DNA from: Siphonodentalium dalli
Lineage: Eukaryota > Mollusca > Scaphopoda > Gadilida > Siphonodentaliidae
Reading direction: 5' to 3'
Length of the DNA stretch: 64,000 bases
NCBI GenBank assembly: GCA_032622095.1
Contig: CP136063.1
Location: 272,299,426 to 272,363,425 of the forward strand
The notes under the pieces were generated by a model. That model was not told the DNA's origin and made no database searches. It saw only the letters and a list, made by a program, of their open reading frames with translations. Of the stretch, positions 23,602 to 37,200 are shown one piece after another (within the stretch, counting starts at the first letter, position 1; every line of letters begins with the position of its first letter). The position numbers were made by a program, and so were the translations under genes.

Positions 23602-26600
23602 TAGTTAGTCTTACTCCTGGTATGTTACATATAAAGAACGCACATTGTTAGTCTTACTCCTGGTATGTTACAAATAAAGAGCGTTCATTGCTAGTCTATT
23701 CCTGTTATGTTACAAATAAAGAGCGTTCATTGTTAGACTATTCATGGTATGTTACACATAAAGAGCGTTCATTGTTAGTCTTACTCCTGGTATGTTACAA
23801 ATAAAGAAAGCTCATTGTTAGTCTATTCCTGGTATGTTATAAATAAAGAGCGTTCATTGTTAGTCTTACTCCTGGTATGTTACCAATAAAGAACGCTCAT
23901 TATTGGTATATTCCTGGTATGTTACAAATAAAGAGCGTTCGATGTTAGTCCTACTCATTGTATGTTAAAAATAAAGACCGTTCATTGTTAGTCTTAGTCA
24001 TGGTATGTTAGAAATAAAAAGCGCTCATTGTTAGCCTATTCCTGGTATGTTATAAATACAGAGCGTTCATTGTTAGTCTTACTCCTGGTATGTTACCAAT
24101 AAAGAACGCTCATTGTTAGTCTATTCATGGTATGTTGCAAATAAAGAACGTTCATTGTTAGTATATTCCTGGTATGTTACAAATAAAGAACGCTCATTGT
24201 TAGTCTTATTCATGGTATGTAACCAACAAAGAACGTCCATTGTTAGTCTTATTCATGGTATGTTACAAATAAAGAGCGTTCACTGTTAGTCACCTCCTGG
24301 TAAATAACCAATAATGAGCGTTCATTGTTAGTCTATTCATGGTATGTAACCAACAAAGAACGTCCATTGTTAGTCTTATTCATGGTATGTTACAAATAAA
24401 GAGCGTTCACTGTTAGTCACCTCCTGGTAAATAACCAATAATGAGCGTTCATTGTTAGTCTATTCCTGGTATGTTACAAATAAAGATCATTCATTGTTAG
24501 TCGTATTCCTGGTATGTTACAAATAAAGAGCGTTCATTGTTAGTCTATTCCTGGTATGTTACAAATAAAGAGCGTTTATTGTTAGTCTATTCCTGGTATG
24601 TAGCCAACAAAGAACTGTCATTGTTAGTTTTATTCCTAGTATGTTACACATTAAGAGCGTTCATTGTTAGTCTATTCATTGTTTGTTACCAATAAAGACC
24701 GTTCATTGTTAGTCTTAGTCATGTTATGTTACAAATAAAGATTGACTCTTGTTAGTATATTCATGGTATGTTACAAATAAAGATAGTTCATTGTTAGTCT
24801 TATTCCTGGTATGTTACAAATCAAGAGCGTTCATTGTTAGTCTTACACATTGTATGTTGAAAATAAAGAGCGTTCATTGTTAGTCTATTCCTGATTTGTT
24901 ACAAATAAATAACGCTCATTGTTATATAGTCTATTCTTGGTATGTTTCAAATAAAGAGCGTTCATTGTTAGTCTATTCCTGGTATGTTACAAATAAAGAG
25001 CATTCATTGTTATTCTATTCCTGGTTTGTTACAAATAACGAGCGTTCATTGCTAGTCTATTCCCGTTATGTTACAAATAAAGAGCGTTCATTGTTAGACT
25101 ATTACTGGTATGTTACACATAAAGAGCGTTCATTGTTTGTATTATTCCTGGTATGTTACAAATAAAGAACGCTCATTGTTAGTCTATTCCTGGTATGTTA
25201 CAAATAAAGAACGTTCATTTTTAGTCTACCCCTGGTATGTTACAATAAAGAGCGTCATTGTTAGTCTATTCCTGGTATGTTACAAATAAAGAGAGTTCAT
25301 TGTTAGTCTATTCCTGGTATGTTACAATTAAAGAGCGTTCATTGTTAGTCTATTCATGGTATGTTACAAATAAAGAACGTCCATTGTTATTCTTATTCAT
25401 GGTATGTTACAAATAAAGAGCGTTCATTGTTAGTCTTATTCCTGGTATGATACACATAAAAAGCGTTCATTGTTAGTCTACTCATTGTATGTTACCAATA
25501 AAGACCGTTCATTGTTAGTCTTAGTCATGGTATGTTACAAATTAAGAGCGTTCATTGTTAGTATATTCATGGTATGTTACAAATAAAGATCGTTCATTGT
25601 TAGTCTTATTCCTGGTATGTTACAAATAAAGAGCGTTCAATGTTTGTCTTACTCATTGTATGTTAAAAATAAAGACCGTTCATTGTTAGTCTTAGTCATG
25701 GTATGTTAGAAATTAAGAGCTTTCCTTGTTAGTATATTCATTGTATGTTACAAATAAAGATCGTTCATTGTTAGTCTTATTCCTGGTATGTTACACATAA
25801 AGAGCGTTCATTGTTAGTCTACTCATTGTATGTTACCAATAAAGACTGTTCATTGTTAGTCTTAGTCATGGTATGTTACAAATAAAGAACGCTCATTGTT
25901 AGTCTTATTCCTGGTATGTTACAAATAACGAACGCTCATTGTTAGTCTTATTCCTGGTATGTTACTAATAAAGAGCGTTCATTGTTAGTCTAGTCCTTGT
26001 ATGTTACAAATAAAGAACGCTCATTGATAGTCTTACTCCTGGTATGTAACCAACAAAGAACGTCCATTGTTAGTCTTATTCATGGTATGTTACAAATAAA
26101 GAGCGTTCACTGTTAATCTATTCCTGGTATATAACTAACAAAGAACGTCTATTGTTGGTATATTCCTGGTATGTTACAAATAAAGCGCGTTCATAGTTAG
26201 TCTTACTCATGGTATGGTACAAATAAAGAGCGTTCATTGCTAGTATTATTCCTGGTATGTAACCAGCAAAGAACGTCCATTGTTAGTCTTATTCGTTGTA
26301 TGCTACAAATAAGGAGCGTTTATTGCTAGTCTTAATCCTGGTATGTAACCAACAAAGAACGTCCATTGTTAGTCTTATTCATGGTATGTTAAAAATAAAG
26401 AGCGTTCATTGCTAGTCTTATTTCTGGTATGTAACCAACAAAGAACGTCAATTGTTAGTCTTATTCATTGTATGTTACAAATAAAGAGCGTTCATTGATA
26501 GTCTTATTCCTGCTATGTAACCAACAAAGAACGTCCACTGTTAGTCTTACTCCTGGTATGTTACAAATAAAGAGCGTTCATTGTTAGTCTTACTCCTGGT

Positions 26601-27672
26601 ATGTTGCAAATAAAGAGCGTTCATTGCTAGTCTTATTCCTGGATTCTAACCAACAAAGAACGTCCATTGTTAGTCTTATTCATGGTAGTTACAAATAAAG
26701 AGAGTTCATTGCTAGTCTTATTCCTGGTATGTAACCAACACAGAACGTCCATTGTTAGTCTTATTCATGGTGTGTTACAAATAAAGAGCGTTCATTGCTA
26801 GTCTTATTCCTGGTATGTTACAAATAAATAGCGTTCATTGTTAGTCTACTCCGGGTATGTTACAAATAAAGAACGCTCATTGTTAGTCTATTCCTGGTAT
26901 GTTACAAATAAAGAACGCTCATTGTTAGTCTATTCCTGGCATGTTACAAATAAAGAGCGTTCATTGCTAGTCTTATTCCTGGTATATAACGAACAAAGAG
27001 CGTTCATTGTTAGTCTTACTCCTGGTATGTTACGAATAAATAGCGTTCATTGTTAGTCTATTCCTGGTATGTTACAAATAAAGTGCGTTTATTGCTAGTC
27101 TTATTCCTGGTAGTCTTATTCCTGGTATGTTACAAATAAAGAACGCTCATTGTTAGTCTATTCCTGGTATGTTACAAATAAAGAACGTCCATTGTTAGTC
27201 TTAATCCTGGTATGTTACAAATAAAGAACGTTCATTGCTAGTCTTATTCCTGGTATGTTACAAATAAGGAACGTCCATTGTTAGTATATTCCTGGTATGT
27301 TACAAATAAAGAGCATTCATTGTTAGTCTTACTCCTGGTATGTTACAAATAAAGAGCGCTCATTGTTAGTCTTATTCCTGGTATGTTACAAATAAAGAGC
27401 GTTCATTGTTAGTCTTATTCCTGGTATGTTACAAATAAAGAGCGTTCATTGTTAGTTTATTCCTGGTATGTTACAAATAAGGAACGCCCATTGTTAGTCT
27501 TATTCCTGGTGTGTTACAAATAAAGAGCGTTCATTGTTAGTCTTATTCCTGGTATGTTACAAATAAAGAGCGTTCATTGTTAGTTTATTCCTGGTATGTT
27601 ACAAATAAGGAACGCCCATTGTTAGTCTTATTCCTGGTATGTTACAAATAGAGAGCGTTCATTGTTAGTCTA

Positions 27673-28046
27673 ATCTGCAAGGCCAGTGTCTAGTTGAAAC
27701 ATTCAAAAACATATATTCTTGAACTTTATTAACGCATGCCAAACTACTAGTGTTAGCGCTGCCACTTGACAAATTTGCTGATGGCAAAAATAATTCAAAT
27801 TTGGCAAAAACAAAATTCCCGGTGAAATTAAGCCTCTGCGTGGTCTTTCCTCCACCCGTAAAATTGACAACGTCGTGTGTGTCCTTGCGGCTGGAACGAC
27901 GATAAACCCTAACAAACAAACAAACAAACATAGCAAATCCTCTTGTGATGCGCCCTTCTGATAAGGCAACCCTTCTATCGTGTTATTGTTTGATTATTGG
28001 TGTATTATGTGGTGATAAACTAGAGATGCGAATATAATTATTAACT
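27673..28046. other. Unit-boundary island, copy 3 (374 bp)
   Basis: A full-length copy with four CAAA units and the same junctions as copy 1. Downstream the first satellite monomers read GCTAGTAGTATTCC, a variant shared with copies 4 and 5 but not with copies 1 and 2 (GCTAGTATTATTCC), so copies 3-5 form a younger group. Confidence 0.9.
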
Positions 28047-28594
28047 ACTCATGGAATGTTACAAATAAAGAGCGTTCATTGCTAGTAGTATTCCTGGTAT
28101 GTAACCAACAAAGAACGTCCATTGTTAGTCTTATGCATTGTATGCTACAAGTAAGGAACGTTCATTGCTAGTCTTAATCCTGGTATGGAACCAACAAAGA
28201 ACGTCCATTGTTAGTCTTATTCATTGTATGTTACAAATAAAGAGCGTTCCTTGCTAGTCTTATTCCTGGTATGTAATCAACAAAGAATGTCCACTGCTAG
28301 TCTTACTCCTGGTATGCTACAAATAAAAAGCGTTCATTGTTATTCTTACTCCTGGTATGTTACAAATAAAGAGCGTCCATTGCTAGTCTTATTCCTGGAA
28401 TGTAACCAACAAAGAACGTCCATTGTTAGTCTTATTCATGGTATGTTACAAATAAAGAGCGTTCATTGCTAGTCTTATTCCTGGTATGTAACCAACAAAG
28501 AACGTCCATTGTTAGTCTTATTCATGGTATGTTACACATAAAGAGCGTTCATTGCTAGTCTTATTCCTGGTATGTTACAAATAAAGAGCGTTCA
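28047..28594 (+). repeat. Alternating A/B dimer run right of island 3
   Basis: Same composition and length (548 bp) as 1421-1968. It passes directly into a run of pure 42-bp monomers at 28595. Confidence 0.8.
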
Positions 28595-29308
28595 TTGTTA
28601 GTCTATTCCTGGTATGTTACAAATAAAGAACGCTCATTGTTAGTCTATTCCTGGTAAGTTACAAATAAAGAACGCTCATTGTTAGTCTATTCCTGGTATG
28701 TTACAAATAAAGAGCGTTCATTGTTAGTCTATTCCTGGTATGTTACAAATAAAGAACGCTCATTGTTCGTCTATTCCTGGTATGTTACAAATAAAGAGGG
28801 TTCATCGTTAGTCTATTCCTGGTATGTTACAAATAAAGAGCGTTCATTGTTAGTCTATTCCTGGTATGTTACAAATAAAGAACGCTCATTGTTAGTCTAT
28901 TCCTGGTAAGTTACAAATAAAGAACGCTCATTGTTAGTCTATTCCTGGTATGTTACAAATAAAGAGCGTTCATTGTTAGTCTATTCCTGGTATGTTACAA
29001 ATAAAGAACGCTCATTGTTCGTCTATTCCTGGTATGTTACAAATAAAGAGGGTTCATCGTTAGTCTATTCCTGGTTTGTTACAAATAAAGAACGCTCATT
29101 GTTAGTCTATTACTGGCATGTTACAAATAAAGAGCGTTCATCGTTAGTCTATTCCTGGTATGTTACAAATAAAGAACGCTCATCGTTTGTCTATTCCTGG
29201 TATGTTACAAATAAAGAACACTCATTGTTAGTCTATTCCTGGTATGTTATAAATAAAGAGTGTTCATTGTTAGTCAATTCCTGATATATTACACATAAAG
29301 AACGCTCA
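28595..29308 (+). repeat. Run of seventeen 42-bp monomers
   Basis: This is the eleven-monomer run with an additional six-monomer (252-bp) tandem duplication: 28679-28930 repeats as 28931-29182, after which the copies differ. A private C (ACTGGCATGTTAC) near 29114 is shared with the runs at 32287, 43577 and 47269. Confidence 0.85.
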
Positions 29309-30893
29309 TAGTTAGTCTTACTCCTGGTATGTTACATATAAAGAACGCACATTGTTAGTCTTACTCCTGGTATGTTACATATAAAGAACGCACATTGTTA
29401 GTCTTACTCCTGATATGTTACAAATAAAGAGCGTTCATTGCTAGTCTATTCCTGTTATGTTACAAATAAAGAGCGTTCATTGTTAGACTATTCCTGGTTT
29501 GTTACAAATAAAGAGCGTTCATTGTTAGTCTTACTCCTGGTATGTTACAAATAAAGAAAGCTCATTGTTAGTCTATTCCTGGTATGTTATAAATAAAGAG
29601 CGTTCATTGTTAGTCTTACTCCTGGTATGTTACCAATAAAGAACGCTCATTATTGGAATATTCCTGGTATGTTACAAATAAAGAGCGTTCGATGTTAGTC
29701 CTACTCATTGTATGTTAAAAATAAAGACCGTTCATTGTTAGTCTTAGTCATGGTATGTTAGAAATAAAGAGCGCTCATTGTTAGTCTATTCCTGGTATGT
29801 TATAAATACAGAGCGTTCATTGTTAGTCTTACTCCTGGTATGTTACCAATAAAGAACGCTCATTGTTAGTCTATTCGTGGTATGTTGCAAATAAAGAGCG
29901 TTCATTGTTAGTCTATTCTTGGTATGTTACAAATAAAGAACGCTCATTGTTAGTCTTATTCCTGGTATGTTACAAATAAAGAGCGTTCATTGTTCGTCTA
30001 TTCATGGTATGTAACCAACAAAGAACGTCCATTGTTAGTCTTATTCATGGTATGTTACAAATAAAGAGCGTTCACTGTTAGTCACCTCCTGGTAAATAAC
30101 CAATAATGAGCGTTCATTGTTAGTCTATTCCTGGTATGTTACAATAAAGATCATTCATTGTTAGTCGTATTCCTGGTATGTTACAAACAAAGAGCGTTCA
30201 TTGTTAGTCTATTCCTGGTATGTTACAAATAAAGAGCGTTTATTGTTAGTCTATTCCTGGTATGTAGCCAACAAAGAACTTTCATTGTTAGTCTTATTCC
30301 TAGTATGTTACACATTAAGAGCGTTCATTGTTAGTCTATTCATTGTTTGTTACCAATAAAGACCGTTCATTGTTAGTCTTAGTCATGTTATGTTAGAAAT
30401 AAAGATTGTCTCTTGTTAGTATATTCATGGTATGTTACAAATAAAGATAGTTCATTGTTAGTCTTATTCCTGGTATGTTACAAATCAAGAGCGTTCATTG
30501 TTAGTCTTACACATTGTATGTTAAAAATAAAGAGCGTTCATTGTTAGTCTATTCCTAGTTTGTTATAAATAAATAACGCTCATTGTTATATAGTCTATTC
30601 TTGGTATGTTTCAAATAAAGAGCGTTCATTGTTAGTCTATTCCTGGTATGTTACAAATAAAGAGCATTCATTGTTATTCTATTCCTGGTATGTTACAAAT
30701 AACGAGCGTTCATTGCTAGTCTATTCCCGTTATGTTACAAATAAAGAGCGTTCATTGTTAGACTATTACTGGTATGTTACACATAAAGAGCGTTCATTGT
30801 TTGTATTATTCCTGGTATGTTACAAATAAAGAACGCTCATTGTTAGTCTATTCCTGGTATGTTACAAATAAAGAACGTTCATTTTTAGTCTAT

Positions 30894-31230
30894 CCCTGGT
30901 ATGTTACAATAAAGAGCGTCATTGTTAGTCTATTCCTGGTATGTTACAAATAAAGAGCGTTCATTGTTAGTCTATTCATGGTATGTTACAAATAAAGAAC
31001 GTCCATTGTTATTCTTATTCATGGTATGTTACAAATAAAGAGCGTTCATTGTTAGTCTTATTCCTGGTATGATACACATAAAAAGCGTTCATTGTTAGTC
31101 TACTCATTGTATGTTACCAATAAAGACCGTCCCTGGTATGTTACAATAAAGAGCGTCATTGTTAGTCTATTCCTGGTATGTTACAAATAAAGAGCGTTCA
31201 TTGTTAGTCTATTCATGGTATGTAACCAAC
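30894..31230 (+). repeat. 237-bp local duplication and double breakpoint
   Basis: A 237-bp segment starting CCCTGGTATGTTACAATAAAG at 30894 restarts abruptly at 31131 in the middle of a monomer, after GACCGT. It runs about 98 bp and then switches inside GGTATGT to a B-type monomer (TAACCAAC) that belongs to a different part of the unit (compare about 26430). The same arrangement occurs near 36083, 46113 and 49805. Confidence 0.8.
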
Positions 31231-32286
31231 AAAGAACGTCAATTGTTAGTCTTATTCATTGTATGTTACAAATAAAGAGCGTTCATTGATAGTCTTATTC
31301 CTGCTATGTAACCAACAAAGAACGTCCACTGTTAGTCTTACTCCTGGTATGTTACAAATAAAGAGCGTTCATTGTTAGTCTTACTCCTGGTATGTTGCAA
31401 ATAAAGAGCGTTCACTGCTAGTCTTATTCCTGGATTCTAACCAACAAAGAACGTCCATTGTTAGTCTTATTCATGGTATGTTACAAATAAAGAGAGTTCA
31501 TTGCTAGTCTTATTCCTGGTATGTAACCAACACAGAACGTCCATTGCTAGTCTTATTCCTGGTATATAACGAACAAAGAGCGTTCATTGTTAGTCTTACT
31601 CCTGGTATGTTACGAATAAATAGCGTTCATTGTTAGTCTATTCCTGGTATGTTACAAATAAAGTGCGTTCATTGCTAGTCTTATTCCTGGTAGTCTTATT
31701 CCTGGTATGTTACAAATAAAGAACGCTCATTGTTAGTCTATTCCTGGTATGTTACAAATAAAGAACGTCCATTGTTAGTCTTAATCCTGGTATGTTACAA
31801 ATAAAGAACGTTCATTGCTAGTCTTATTCCTGGTATGTTACAAATAAGGAACGTCCATTGTTAGTATATTCCTGGTATGTTACAAATAAAGAGCATTCAT
31901 TGTTAGTCTTACTCCTGGTATGTTACAAATAAAGAGCGTTCATTGCTAGTCTTATTCCTGGTATGTAATCAACAAAGAATGTCCACTGCTAGTCTTACTC
32001 CTGGTATGCTACAAATAAAAAGCGTTCATTGTTATTCTTACTCCTGGTATGTTACAAATAAAGAGCGTCCATTGCTAGTCTTATTCCTGGAATGTAACCA
32101 ACAAAGAACGTCCATTGTTAGTCTTATTCATGGTATGTTACAAATAAAGAGCGTTCATTGCTAGTCTTATTCCTGGTATGTAACCAACAAAGAACGTCCA
32201 TTGTTAGTCTTATTCATGGTATGTTACACATAAAGAGCGTTCATTGCTAGTCTTATTCCTGGTATGTTACAAATAAAGAGCGTTCA

Positions 32287-34260
32287 TTGTTAGTCTATTC
32301 CTGGTATGTTACAAATAAAGAACGCTCATTGTTAGTCTATTCCTGGTAAGTTACAAATAAAGAACGCTCATTGTTAGTCTATTCCTGGTATGTTACAAAT
32401 AAAGAGCGTTCATTGTTAGTCTATTCCTGGTATGTTACAAATAAAGAACGCTCATTGTTCGTCTATTCCTGGTATGTTACAAATAAAGAGGGTTCATCGT
32501 TAGTCTATTCCTGGTATGTTACAAATAAAGAGCGTTCATTGTTAGTCTATTCCTGGTATGTTACAAATAAAGAACGCTCATTGTTAGTCTATTCCTGGTA
32601 AGTTACAAATAAAGAACGCTCATTGTTAGTCTATTCCTGGTATGTTACAAATAAAGAGCGTTCATTGTTAGTCTATTCCTGGTATGTTACAAATAAAGAA
32701 CGCTCATTGTTCGTCTATTCCTGGTATGTTACAAATAAAGAGGGTTCATCGTTAGTCTATTCCTGGTTTGTTACAAATAAAGAACGCTCATTGTTAGTCT
32801 ATTACTGGCATGTTACAAATAAAGAGCGTTCATCGTTAGTCTATTCCTGGTATGTTACAAATAAAGAACGCTCATCGTTTGTCTATTCCTGGTATGTTAC
32901 AAATAAAGAACACTCATTGTTAGTCTATTCCTGGTATGTTATAAATAAAGAGTGTTCATTGTTAGTCAATTCCTGATATATTACACATAAAGAACGCTCA
33001 TTGTTAGTCTATTCCTGGTATGTTACAAATAAAGAGCGTTCATTGTTAGTCTATTCCTGGTATGTTACAAATAAAGAACGCTCATTGTTCGTCTATTCCT
33101 GGTATGTTACAAATAAAGAGGGTTCATCGTTAGTCTATTCCTGGTATGTTACAAATAAAGAGCGTTCATTGTTAGTCTATTCCTGGTATGTTACAAATAA
33201 AGAACGCTCATTGTTAGTCTATTCCTGGTAAGTTACAAATAAAGAACGCTCATTGTTAGTCTATTCCTGGTATGTTACAAATAAAGAGCGTTCATTGTTA
33301 GTCTATTCCTGGTATGTTACAAATAAAGAACGCTCATTGTTCGTCTATTCCTGGTATGTTACAAATAAAGAGGGTTCATCGTTAGTCTATTCCTGGTTTG
33401 TTACAAATAAAGAACGCTCATTGTTAGTCTATTACTGGCATGTTACAAATAAAGAGCGTTCATCGTTAGTCTATTCCTGGTATGTTACAAATAAAGAACG
33501 CTCATCGTTTGTCTATTCCTGGTATGTTACAAATAAAGAACACTCATTGTTAGTCTATTCCTGGTATGTTATAAATAAAGAGTGTTCATTGTTAGTCAAT
33601 TCCTGATATATTACACATAAAGAACGCTCATTGTTAGTCTATTCCTGGTATGTTACAAATAAAGAGCGTTCATTGTTAGTCTATTCCTGGTATGTTACAA
33701 ATAAAGAACGCTCATTGTTCGTCTATTCCTGGTATGTTACAAATAAAGAGGGTTCATCGTTAGTCTATTCCTGGTATGTTACAAATAAAGAGCGTTCATT
33801 GTTAGTCTATTCCTGGTATGTTACAAATAAAGAACGCTCATTGTTAGTCTATTCCTGGTAAGTTACAAATAAAGAACGCTCATTGTTAGTCTATTCCTGG
33901 TATGTTACAAATAAAGAGCGTTCATTGTTAGTCTATTCCTGGTATGTTACAAATAAAGAACGCTCATTGTTCGTCTATTCCTGGTATGTTACAAATAAAG
34001 AGGGTTCATCGTTAGTCTATTCCTGGTTTGTTACAAATAAAGAACGCTCATTGTTAGTCTATTACTGGCATGTTACAAATAAAGAGCGTTCATCGTTAGT
34101 CTATTCCTGGTATGTTACAAATAAAGAACGCTCATCGTTTGTCTATTCCTGGTATGTTACAAATAAAGAACACTCATTGTTAGTCTATTCCTGGTATGTT
34201 ATAAATAAAGAGTGTTCATTGTTAGTCAATTCCTGATATATTACACATAAAGAACGCTCA
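32287..34260 (+). repeat. Expanded run of forty-seven 42-bp monomers
   Basis: The longest pure 42-bp stretch in the window (1974 bp = 47 x 42). It contains three tandem copies of a 630-bp block. Every monomer in it has the same length, so the helical phase does not slip over almost 2 kb. Confidence 0.88.
32371..34260 (+). repeat. Triplicated 630-bp block (3 x 15 monomers)
   Basis: Copies lie at 32371-33000, 33001-33630 and 33631-34260 and look identical by eye. The two internal joins read CATAAAGAACGCTCA then TTGTTAG, whereas the end of the third copy continues TAGTTAGTCTTACTCC as in the unexpanded copies. The equivalent position in unit 4 (47353-47982) has one copy only. Confidence 0.9.
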
Positions 34261-37200
34261 TAGTTAGTCTTACTCCTGGTATGTTACATATAAAGAACGC
34301 ACATTGTTAGTCTTACTCCTGGTATGTTACATATAAAGAACGCACATTGTTAGTCTTACTCCTGATATGTTACAAATAAAGAGCGTTCATTGCTAGTCTA
34401 TTCCTGTTATGTTACAAATAAAGAGCGTTCATTGTTAGACTATTCCTGGTTTGTTACAAATAAAGAGCGTTCATTGTTAGTCTTACTCCTGGTATGTTAC
34501 AAATAAAGAAAGCTCATTGTTAGTCTATTCCTGGTATGTTATAAATAAAGAGCGTTCATTGTTAGTCTTACTCCTGGTATGTTACCAATAAAGAACGCTC
34601 ATTATTGGAATATTCCTGGTATGTTACAAATAAAGAGCGTTCGATGTTAGTCCTACTCATTGTATGTTAAAAATAAAGACCGTTCATTGTTAGTCTTAGT
34701 CATGGTATGTTAGAAATAAAGAGCGCTCATTGTTAGTCTATTCCTGGTATGTTATAAATACAGAGCGTTCATTGTTAGTCTTACTCCTGGTATGTTACCA
34801 ATAAAGAACGCTCATTGTTAGTCTATTCGTGGTATGTTGCAAATAAAGAGCGTTCATTGTTAGTCTATTCTTGGTATGTTACAAATAAAGAACGCTCATT
34901 GTTAGTCTTATTCCTGGTATGTTACAAATAAAGAGCGTTCATTGTTCGTCTATTCATGGTATGTAACCAACAAAGAACGTCCATTGTTAGTCTTATTCAT
35001 GGTATGTTACAAATAAAGAGCGTTCACTGTTAGTCACCTCCTGGTAAATAACCAATAATGAGCGTTCATTGTTAGTCTATTCCTGGTATGTTACAATAAA
35101 GATCATTCATTGTTAGTCGTATTCCTGGTATGTTACAAACAAAGAGCGTTCATTGTTAGTCTATTCCTGGTATGTTACAAATAAAGAGCGTTTATTGTTA
35201 GTCTATTCCTGGTATGTAGCCAACAAAGAACTTTCATTGTTAGTCTTATTCCTAGTATGTTACACATTAAGAGCGTTCATTGTTAGTCTATTCATTGTTT
35301 GTTACCAATAAAGACCGTTCATTGTTAGTCTTAGTCATGTTATGTTAGAAATAAAGATTGTCTCTTGTTAGTATATTCATGGTATGTTACAAATAAAGAT
35401 AGTTCATTGTTAGTCTTATTCCTGGTGTGTTACAAATCAAGAGCGTTCATTGTTAGTCTTACACATTGTATGTTAAAAATAAAGAGCGTTCATTGTTAGT
35501 CTATTCCTAGTTTGTTATAAATAAATAACGCTCATTGTTATATAGTCTATTCTTGGTATGTTTCAAATAAAGAGCGTTCATTGTTAGTCTATTCCTGGTA
35601 TGTTACAAATAAAGAGCATTCATTGTTATTCTATTCCTGGTATGTTACAAATAACGAGCGTTCATTGCTAGTCTATTCCCGTTATGTTACAAATAAAGAG
35701 CGTTCATTGTTAGACTATTACTGGTATGTTACACATAAAGAGCGTTCATTGTTTGTATTATTCCTGGTATGTTACAAATAAAGAACGCTCATTGTTAGTC
35801 TATTCCTGGTATGTTACAAATAAAGAACGTTCATTTTTAGTCTATCCCTGGTATGTTACAATAAAGAGCGTCATTGTTAGTCTATTCCTGGTATGTTACA
35901 AATAAAGAGCGTTCATTGTTAGTCTATTCATGGTATGTTACAAATAAAGAACGTCCATTGTTATTCTTATTCATGGTATGTTACAAATAAAGAGCGTTCA
36001 TTGTTAGTCTTATTCCTGGTATGATACACATAAAAAGCGTTCATTGTTAGTCTACTCATTGTATGTTACCAATAAAGACCGTCCCTGGTATGTTACAATA
36101 AAGAGCGTCATTGTTAGTCTATTCCTGGTATGTTACAAATAAAGAGCGTTCATTGTTAGTCTATTCATGGTATGTAACCAACAAAGAACGTCAATTGTTA
36201 GTCTTATTCATTGTATGTTACAAATAAAGAGCGTTCATTGATAGTCTTATTCCTGCTATGTAACCAACAAAGAACGTCCACTGTTAGTCTTACTCCTGGT
36301 ATGTTACAAATAAAGAGCGTTCATTGTTAGTCTTACTCCTGGTATGTTGCAAATAAAGAGCGTTCATTGCTAGTCTTATTCCTGGATTCTAACCAACAAA
36401 GAACGTCCATTGTTAGTCTTATTCATGGTATGTTACAAATAAAGAGAGTTCATTGCTAGTCTTATTCCTGGTATGTAACCAACACAGAACGTCCATTGCT
36501 AGTCTTATTCCTGGTATATAACGAACAAAGAGCGTTCATTGTTAGTCTTACTCCTGGTATGTTACGAATAAATAGCGTTCATTGTTAGTCTATTCCTGGT
36601 ATGTTACAAATAAAGTGCGTTCATTGCTAGTCTTATTCCTGGTAGTCTTATTCCTGGTATGTTACAAATAAAGAACGCTCATTGTTAGTCTATTCCTGGT
36701 ATGTTACAAATAAAGAACGTCCATTGTTAGTCTTAATCCTGGTATGTTACAAATAAAGAACGTTCATTGCTAGTCTTATTCCTGGTATGTTACAAATAAG
36801 GAACGTCCATTGTTAGTATATTCCTGGTATGTTACAAATAAAGAGCATTCATTGTTAGTCTTACTCCTGGTATGTTACAAATAAAGAGCGTTCATTGCTA
36901 GTATTATTCCTGGTATGTAACCAACAAAGAACGTCCATTGTTAGTCTTATGCATTGTATGCTACAAGTAAGGAACGTTCATTGCTAGTCTTAATCCTGGT
37001 ATGGAACCAACAAAGAACGTCCATTGTTAGTCTTATTCATTGTATGTTACAAATAAAGAGCGTTCCTTGCTAGTCTTATTCCTGGTATGTAACCAACAAA
37101 GAATGTCCACTGCTAGTCTTACTCCTGGTAGGCTACAAATAAAAAGCGTTCATTGTTATTCTTACTCCTGGTATGTTACAAATAAAGAGCGTCCATTGCT

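Larger units (their letters stand above)
13719..27672 (+). repeat. Higher-order unit 2 (13,954 bp) with a single-copy insertion
   Basis: The unit starts with the shortest island copy (13719-14084) and A/B dimers to 14461, then breaks into the 832-bp single-copy island (14462-15293). Satellite resumes with TAGTCACCTCCTGG, which corresponds to position 3201 in unit 1. About 1.4 kb equivalent to 1801-3200, including one 42-bp run, is therefore missing. The right part (21131-27672) is repeated in units 3 (from 36895) and 4 (from 50617). Two 42-bp runs lie at 17289-17750 and 23140-23601. Confidence 0.88.
28251..36894 (+). repeat. 3692-bp tandem duplication in unit 3
   Basis: The first copy is 28251-31942. 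The second is 31943-36894, longer by 1260 bp because it holds the 630-bp triplication. Both copies end with the mid-monomer breakpoint GACCGTCCCTGG (31130/31131 and 36082/36083), which is absent from units 1, 2 and 5. Confidence 0.87.
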
